11,719 bases of DNA from Burkholderiales bacterium (GTDB taxonomy: Bacteria > Pseudomonadota > Gammaproteobacteria > Burkholderiales > SG8-39), in contig JAQSVY010000025.1 in NCBI GenBank assembly GCA_029266935.1, forward strand, positions 1-11,719, read 5' to 3'. Positions 7,397 to 11,719 of this stretch are shown piece after piece (position 1 is the first letter of the stretch; every line of letters starts with the position of its first letter). Made by a program: the position numbers and the translations under genes. Under the pieces are notes generated by a model, which did not search any database, was not told where the DNA came from, and saw only the letters and a program-made list of their open reading frames with translations.

Positions 7397-7770
7397 GGCC
7401 GCTGCTCGCCACCGGGGCGATCCTCGCCGCCGCGGCCGTGGCGCTGGGCGCGTTCGGGGCGCACGGACTGAAATCGAGGCTATCCCCCGAAATGCTCGCG
7501 GTCTGGGATACCGCCGTCCAGTATCACTTCTGGCATGCGCTCGGCGTGCTCGCCATCGCTCTTGCCGCTGCGCAATTGCCCGGCGTCGGGGTGCGGACGG
7601 CCGGCTGGCTGCTCGCAGCGGGCACGGCGCTTTTCAGCGGCACCCTCTATGCGCTCGCCCTGGGCGCGCCGCGTGCCCTGGGTGCAATCACACCCTTCGG
7701 CGGTGCCCTCCTCATCGCCGGCTGGCTTGCCTTCGCCGTCTCGGTCATTTTCGCCAGAACGCCGGCGTGA
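7393..7770 (+). CDS. DUF423 family small membrane protein
   Basis: This is a small inner-membrane protein of the DUF423 (YgdD-like) family, whose function is unknown. It has about four hydrophobic segments. The family signature LGAFGAHGLKSRL ends the first segment, VQYHFWHALGVLAIAL follows in the second, and FSGTLYALAL with ITPFGGALLIAGWLAF makes up the last two. Starting at CTG 7393 gives 125 aa and the N-terminus (M)RPLLATGAILAAAAVALGAFGAHG, which matches the family's complete first helix. The alternative GTG 7438 gives 110 aa but cuts that helix in half. CTG 7393 overlaps the THX stop as CTGA, the layout of an ancestral ATGA coupling. No clear ribosome-binding site is visible. The 3' end overlaps trkH on the other strand by 26 bp. 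Confidence 0.85.
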   Translation: MRPLLATGAILAAAAVALGAFGAHGLKSRLSPEMLAVWDTAVQYHFWHALGVLAIALAAAQLPGVGVRTAGWLLAAGTALFSGTLYALALGAPRALGAITPFGGALLIAGWLAFAVSVIFARTPA

Positions 7771-9205
7771 ACAGCACGAACACCGTGATCAGCTCGAGCC
7801 GGCCGAGCAGCATGGCCGCGGTGCAGATCCAAGTCTGGAAGTGGTTGAACCCGGCGTAATTGCCCGCCGGCCCGACGTTGCCCAGTCCCGGCCCGAGGTT
7901 GTTAACCGTCGCCGTGCTAGCCGAGAACGCCGTGACGAAGTCGAGCCCAGTCGCGGTCAGCAGCATCGTGATTGCCGTCATCGTCACCCCGTACACCAGC
8001 ATGTAGGCGAGCACCGCGAAGATGATCGAGCTTTCGACCACCTGCCCGCCCAGCTTGACCGGAATCAGCGCGCGCGGATGCACCATGCGCGCGAGCTCGC
8101 GGAACGCCTGCTGGAACATGAGCAGCGCGCGCATCATCTTGATGCCGCCGCCGGCAGAGAGCGAGCAGGTACAGAAGGTGCACAGGAGCAACATCAACAG
8201 CGGGGCGAAGAGTGGCCAGGCTGCATAGTCCGCCGTCGCATAGCCGGTGGTGGTGGCCAACGACACGACGTTGAAGGCCGCATAGCGCAGCGCGGTCGGC
8301 AGCTCGGCATAGACGCCGTGCAGAACCAGGTATCCCGCCACGAGCAGCACGCCGGCGCACACCATGCCGAGAAAAGCGCGCATCTCGGGGTCCGCCGCAT
8401 AAGGCCGCAGGCTAATGCCGCGCACCGCGAGGAAGTGCGTGCCGAAGTTCAGCCCCGCGACGAGCATGAACACGATGGCCACCAGCTCCACCGCCGCTGA
8501 ATTGAAGTACGCGAAGCTCGCGTCATGGCTGGAGTAGCCCCCGAGGCTGACGGTCGAGAAGGCATGCGTCAGCGCGTCGATCCAGGTCATGCCGGCCAAG
8601 GCGTAGCCGACGCCGCACAAGGCGGTGAGCAGCGCGTAGACGTACCACAGCCCCTTCGCGGTCTGCGCGATACGAGGCGTGAGCTGTTTCTCCTTCATCG
8701 GCCCCGGGGTCTCGGCCTTGAGCACTTGGCGGCCGCCGACGCCGAGCAGCGGCAGCACGGCGACGGCCAGCACGATCACCCCCATGCCGCCCAGCCATTG
8801 CAGCTGCGTCCGCCACAGATTGAGCGACGGTGGCAGCGCGTCCAGGCCCGAGAGCACCGTCGCCCCGGTCGCGGTCAGCCCGGACATCGCTTCGAAGTAT
8901 GCGTCGGTAAACGACAGGCCGGGCAGGTAGATGAGCAGCGGCAGCGCGGCGAAGGCAGGCAGAACCGTCCAAACCAGCGTGACGAACAGGAAGCCGTCGC
9001 GCGTGTGCAGCTCGCGGGGGCTGCGCCGCCGCGTCAGCGTCCATACCAGCGCGCCGGAGAGGGCGGTGAAGAATATCGCTTCGGCGTGGGCGAGTTCGCC
9101 ACGGTCGCGCAGGGCGAGGGACACCGCGAGCGGCAGGAGCATGGTGGCGGCAAAAATCATCGTCACCACGCTGACCAGATTGAGCACGACACCGAGGCGC
9201 CTCAT
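7745..9205 (-). CDS. trkH: Trk potassium uptake system membrane subunit TrkH
   Basis: TrkH is the K+-conducting inner-membrane subunit of the Trk system, gated by cytoplasmic TrkA. The 486-aa protein is very close in length to E. coli TrkH (483). The four pore-loop repeats are intact, with filter glycines in TATGAT (G114), STVSLGGYSSHDAS (G222), VSLATTTGYAT (G321) and STATVNNLGPGLG (G438). The intramembrane gating loop of the third repeat is present as SAGGGIKMMR with K356. A cysteine cluster at 342, 345 and 347 (LCTFCTCS) just before that loop is unusual-looking. The start is ATG 9205, giving a first helix MRRLGVVLNLVSVVTM; the longer upstream frame is the shadow of trkA. It lies 16 bases after trkA without a ribosome-binding site, so it is probably translated by coupling. 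Its 3' end overlaps the DUF423 gene. Confidence 0.96.
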   Translation of the reverse strand: MRRLGVVLNLVSVVTMIFAATMLLPLAVSLALRDRGELAHAEAIFFTALSGALVWTLTRRRSPRELHTRDGFLFVTLVWTVLPAFAALPLLIYLPGLSFTDAYFEAMSGLTATGATVLSGLDALPPSLNLWRTQLQWLGGMGVIVLAVAVLPLLGVGGRQVLKAETPGPMKEKQLTPRIAQTAKGLWYVYALLTALCGVGYALAGMTWIDALTHAFSTVSLGGYSSHDASFAYFNSAAVELVAIVFMLVAGLNFGTHFLAVRGISLRPYAADPEMRAFLGMVCAGVLLVAGYLVLHGVYAELPTALRYAAFNVVSLATTTGYATADYAAWPLFAPLLMLLLCTFCTCSLSAGGGIKMMRALLMFQQAFRELARMVHPRALIPVKLGGQVVESSIIFAVLAYMLVYGVTMTAITMLLTATGLDFVTAFSASTATVNNLGPGLGNVGPAGNYAGFNHFQTWICTAAMLLGRLELITVFVLFTPAFWRK

Positions 9206-9221
9206 GGGCGGCGCACGGCGG

Positions 9222-10595
9222 TCACAGGAATCCGGCGCTGACCTGGAACAGCTTCTCCACGCGCGGCAAGGTCTTTTTGTCCATGACGAACACGATGACG
9301 TGGTCTCCAGCACGAATCTGCGTGTCATGGTGGGCCATGAGCACTTCCTCACCCCTGACCACCGCGCCGATCGCGGACCCCGCCGGCAGCTCGATCTCCT
9401 CGACGCGCCGATCGGCGATGCGCGACGATTCGCGGTCGCCATGCGCGACGGCTTCGAGCGCCTCCGCGGCGCCGCGACGAAGGCTGTGCACGGCGACGAC
9501 GTCGCCGCGGCGCACGTGCGCGAGCAAGGTACCGATGGTGGCTTGCGCCGGAGAGATGGCGACGTCCACCTCGCCGGCCTGAAGCAGGTCGACGTAGGAG
9601 CGCCGGTTGATCAGCGCCACCACGCGCCGCGCCCCCATGCGCTTCGCCAGCAGCGAGCTCATGATGTTGTTCTCGTCGTCGTTGGTGACGGCGACGAAGA
9701 GATCCATGTCGGCGACTCCCTCGTCCTCGAGCAGCTCCTCGTCGGTGGTATCGCCGGTCAGGACCAGCGCCTTGCCCAGGCGCGCTGCCAGCGCCTCGCA
9801 ACGCCGGGTGTTGTGCTCGATGACGCGGACCGAATAGTCGTTCTCGAGCGCGCGCGCCAGCCGCATGCCGATGTTGCCGCCCCCGGCAATCATGACGCGC
9901 CGGACGGGCCGGTCCATCCGCCGCAGCTCGCGCATCACCTCGCGGATGTTGCCGGAGGCCGCCAGGCAAAACACCTCGTCGCCCGCCTCGATCACCGTTT
10001 CGCCCTCCGGGACGATGGAGCGGTCGCCGCGGAAGATCGCCACGATGCGGGCGTCCAGTACTGGGTTCTGCGCACGCAGGTCCTTCAGCTGCCGCCCGAC
10101 CAGCGGCCCGCCCTTGAAGGCGCGCACCGCCACCAGGCTCACCTTGCCGCCGGCGAAGTCGAGCACCTGCAGCGCTTCGGGGAACTCGACCAGCTTGACG
10201 ATGTAGTCGGTGAGAATCTGCTCCGGACAGATGGAAAGGTCGACGTCGAAGCCGTCCTCGCCAAGCACCTTCTCGTTCGCGAGGTAATCGCTGGCCCGTA
10301 CGCGGGCAATGCGGCGGGGCACGTTAAACATGCGCGCGGCCAGCCGGCAGGCGACCAGATTGGTTTCGTCGGACTGCGTGACCGCGATCAAGAGGTCGGC
10401 GTCGTCGATCCCCGCTTCGAGCAGCACCGATGGATGCGCGCCGCTGCCGGTGACGGTGCGCAGGTCGAGACGGTCCTGCAGCGCGCGCAGGCGCTTCGCG
10501 TCGATGTCGACCACGGTCAGGTCGTTCTGCTCCGACACTAGGCTTTCGGCGACCGAGCTGCCGACTTGGCCAGCGCCGAGAATGACGATCTTCAT
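9222..10595 (-). CDS. trkA: Trk system regulatory subunit TrkA (NAD-binding RCK protein)
   Basis: TrkA forms the cytoplasmic nucleotide-binding gating ring of the Trk K+ transporter. The 457-aa protein has the standard duplicated layout of two Rossmann RCK-N domains, each followed by an RCK-C domain. The first has GAGQVG at residues 7-12 and an acidic residue at the end of strand two (D30), as expected for NAD(H) binding. The second has GGGNIG at 238-243. RCK-C segments such as LVAVRAFKGGPLVGRQL and VEEIELPAGSAIGAVV are present. Length matches the family (E. coli TrkA, 458). ATG 10595 overlaps the stop of the upstream response regulator as ATGA, so the two are translationally coupled. trkH follows 16 bases downstream. 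Confidence 0.97.
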   Translation of the reverse strand: MKIVILGAGQVGSSVAESLVSEQNDLTVVDIDAKRLRALQDRLDLRTVTGSGAHPSVLLEAGIDDADLLIAVTQSDETNLVACRLAARMFNVPRRIARVRASDYLANEKVLGEDGFDVDLSICPEQILTDYIVKLVEFPEALQVLDFAGGKVSLVAVRAFKGGPLVGRQLKDLRAQNPVLDARIVAIFRGDRSIVPEGETVIEAGDEVFCLAASGNIREVMRELRRMDRPVRRVMIAGGGNIGMRLARALENDYSVRVIEHNTRRCEALAARLGKALVLTGDTTDEELLEDEGVADMDLFVAVTNDDENNIMSSLLAKRMGARRVVALINRRSYVDLLQAGEVDVAISPAQATIGTLLAHVRRGDVVAVHSLRRGAAEALEAVAHGDRESSRIADRRVEEIELPAGSAIGAVVRGEEVLMAHHDTQIRAGDHVIVFVMDKKTLPRVEKLFQVSAGFL

Positions 10596-11719
10596 TCTTC
10601 GCGCCGGCCGACGGGAAGGCCGAGCGCCTTGAGCTTGCGGTACAGGTGCGTGCGTTCAAGACCCGAGCGCTCGGCAACACGCGACATACTGCCGTGCTCG
10701 CGCGCGAGCAGGTGCTCGAAATACACCCGCTCGAAGGCCTCGCGCGCCTCGCGGTACGGCCGTTCGAACGCCACGTCGGGAAGCGCGCCCGGCCCGCCCC
10801 GCGCCGCCATCACCCGCTCCACGTCCTCCAGCTGGATCTCTTCCTCCAGGGCCGTGAAGGCGAGATCTTTCACTGCGCCCTCGAGCTCCGCGAGATTGCC
10901 GGGCCAGGGATGGTGGCGCAACGCGTTGAGGGCGGCAATGGCCATGCGCCGCGGCGGGCAGGCTCGCGCCTCGACGAGCTGCGCGAGCATCAGCTGCGCA
11001 AGGTCGGGGATGTCCTCGGCGAACTCGCGCAGCGCCGGAATGCGGAACGTCAGCTCCGCTAGCCGCTCCGCCAGCTCGACGTCGAAATCGTGCTTCTCGG
11101 CGAGGCTGCGCGGGTCCGTGTGCGTAAAGCAGACCACCCGCATCTTGTGCTTGTCGGCACGCGCCAGCAGGAATTCGAGATTGCGCTGCTCGCCGCGCCC
11201 CAGCCTGCTCAGGTCGGGCAGGAACAGCACGCCCCCGGAAGCCTTTGCGAGGAGCTCCGAGGGCGGCTCGGCAAGGTGCTCCGCACCGGACAGGAACGGC
11301 GCTGCGGGCGCCGCGAGCAGGCGCGCGAAAAGCTCGGGCCGCATGCCGCGCTCCCCCCGCAGCGTGAGCGGCGCCGCGGACTGTGCAAGCTGCGCCATGC
11401 GCTTCTTTGCCTCCGCGAGCGTCGGGGACCGGCCGAGCGCAGTCAGCGCGAGCCGCGGCGCCGCCGCGGCCTCCGGGCTGAGCAGCGCGCGCTTCACGGT
11501 GGCGAGCAGCCGCTGCAGGGCTACCGGCTTCTCCAGGAAATCGAGCGCGCCGATGCGCGTTGCCTCGACGGCCGTCTCGATGGTGCCATGGCCCGACATC
11601 ATCACCACCGGCATCGTCAACTGCCCGCTCGCCGCCCATTCCTTGAGCAGGGTGATGCCGTCGGTGTCCGGCATCCAGATGTCGAGCAGGACGAGGTCCG
11701 GCCGGGCGCGCTCGCGCAG
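10592..11719 (-). CDS. ntrX: NtrX-like response regulator with degenerate AAA+ domain (5' end outside window)
   Basis: This is a response regulator of the NtrC/NtrX architecture. The 375 residues in the window miss an estimated 40 N-terminal residues. Numbering from the window edge, the receiver keeps the phospho-acceptor D13 (LVLLDIWMPDTDG), S42 (MMSGHG) and K64 (FLEKP). The central region aligns with sigma-54 AAA+ activators at several points: FRIPALREFAEDIPDL near 225-240 and HPWPGNLAELEGAV at 270-283. The Walker A position, however, reads GERGMRPE (122-129) without the lysine, Walker B reads VLFLPDL instead of LFLDE, and GAFTGA is absent. The Fis-type helix-turn-helix at 344-365 (SMSRVAERSGLERTHLYRKL) looks intact. 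It probably binds DNA in response to phosphorylation by a sensor kinase, perhaps NtrY-like and upstream of the window, without sigma-54 remodelling. It overlaps trkA by 4 bp. The ntrX name is by resemblance. Confidence 0.82.
   Translation of the reverse strand: MRERARPDLVLLDIWMPDTDGITLLKEWAASGQLTMPVVMMSGHGTIETAVEATRIGALDFLEKPVALQRLLATVKRALLSPEAAAAPRLALTALGRSPTLAEAKKRMAQLAQSAAPLTLRGERGMRPELFARLLAAPAAPFLSGAEHLAEPPSELLAKASGGVLFLPDLSRLGRGEQRNLEFLLARADKHKMRVVCFTHTDPRSLAEKHDFDVELAERLAELTFRIPALREFAEDIPDLAQLMLAQLVEARACPPRRMAIAALNALRHHPWPGNLAELEGAVKDLAFTALEEEIQLEDVERVMAARGGPGALPDVAFERPYREAREAFERVYFEHLLAREHGSMSRVAERSGLERTHLYRKLKALGLPVGRREE

Noticed and set aside
9206..9442. Upstream extension of the trkH frame to 9442
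   Set aside because: This part is the out-of-frame complement of the trkA 3' end; TrkH family proteins begin at the hydrophobic segment encoded from ATG 9205.
8931..10541. 536-aa + strand frame opposite trkA and trkH
   Set aside because: It is antisense to two confidently identified genes, with a histidine/arginine/glutamine-rich shadow composition.

Overview
The window is about 11.7 kb of dense, high-GC proteobacterial chromosome with no tRNA, rRNA, CRISPR or mobile element visible. Gene content and order point to a betaproteobacterium: gentisate-pathway genes of the NagK/NagL type, a 33-aa ribosomal protein THX gene after metH, and an NtrX-like regulator directly upstream of trkA-trkH. Assignment to an order is not possible from the sequence alone, and the taxonomic call is inference from family resemblance.

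Region 1 (1-3460) concerns aromatic acid catabolism. On the + strand lie a benzoate-CoA-ligase-family gene, a fumarylpyruvate hydrolase (nagK-like) and a maleylpyruvate/maleylacetoacetate isomerase (nagL/maiA-like), tightly packed. A 4-hydroxybenzoyl-CoA-thioesterase-family hotdog protein faces them on the - strand. The last two + strand enzymes complete the glutathione-dependent gentisate pathway (maleylpyruvate to fumarylpyruvate to fumarate plus pyruvate). Ligase plus thioesterase suggests that the aromatic acid is handled as a CoA thioester before gentisate is released. The ligase is broken by a perfect 22-bp tandem duplication that shifts the frame, and the nagK-like gene has no ordinary start codon where the family begins.

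Region 2 (3461-7770, + strand) starts with a 107-bp divergent spacer holding promoter-like elements and a terminator-like hairpin that abuts the start of metH. A full-length cobalamin-dependent methionine synthase follows. Seven bases after its stop is the THX gene, too short for most gene callers, then a DUF423 membrane protein whose family-consistent start is a CTG overlapping the THX stop.

Region 3 (7745-11719, - strand) reads ntrX-like regulator, trkA, trkH. The regulator and trkA overlap by 4 bp and trkA-trkH are 16 bp apart, so this is one K+-uptake operon headed, within the window, by a response regulator. The regulator keeps its phospho-acceptor receiver and Fis-type DNA-binding end, but its AAA+ centre has lost the Walker A lysine, the Walker B acidic pair and the GAFTGA loop. 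It should therefore not act as a normal sigma-54 activator. It runs off the right edge of the window. trkH and the DUF423 gene converge and overlap by 26 bp.

I see no clearly new multi-gene system. The points most worth a second look are the degenerate NtrX-like regulator tied to trkAH, the duplication-broken ligase, the hairpin against metH, and the run of genes with unusual starts.
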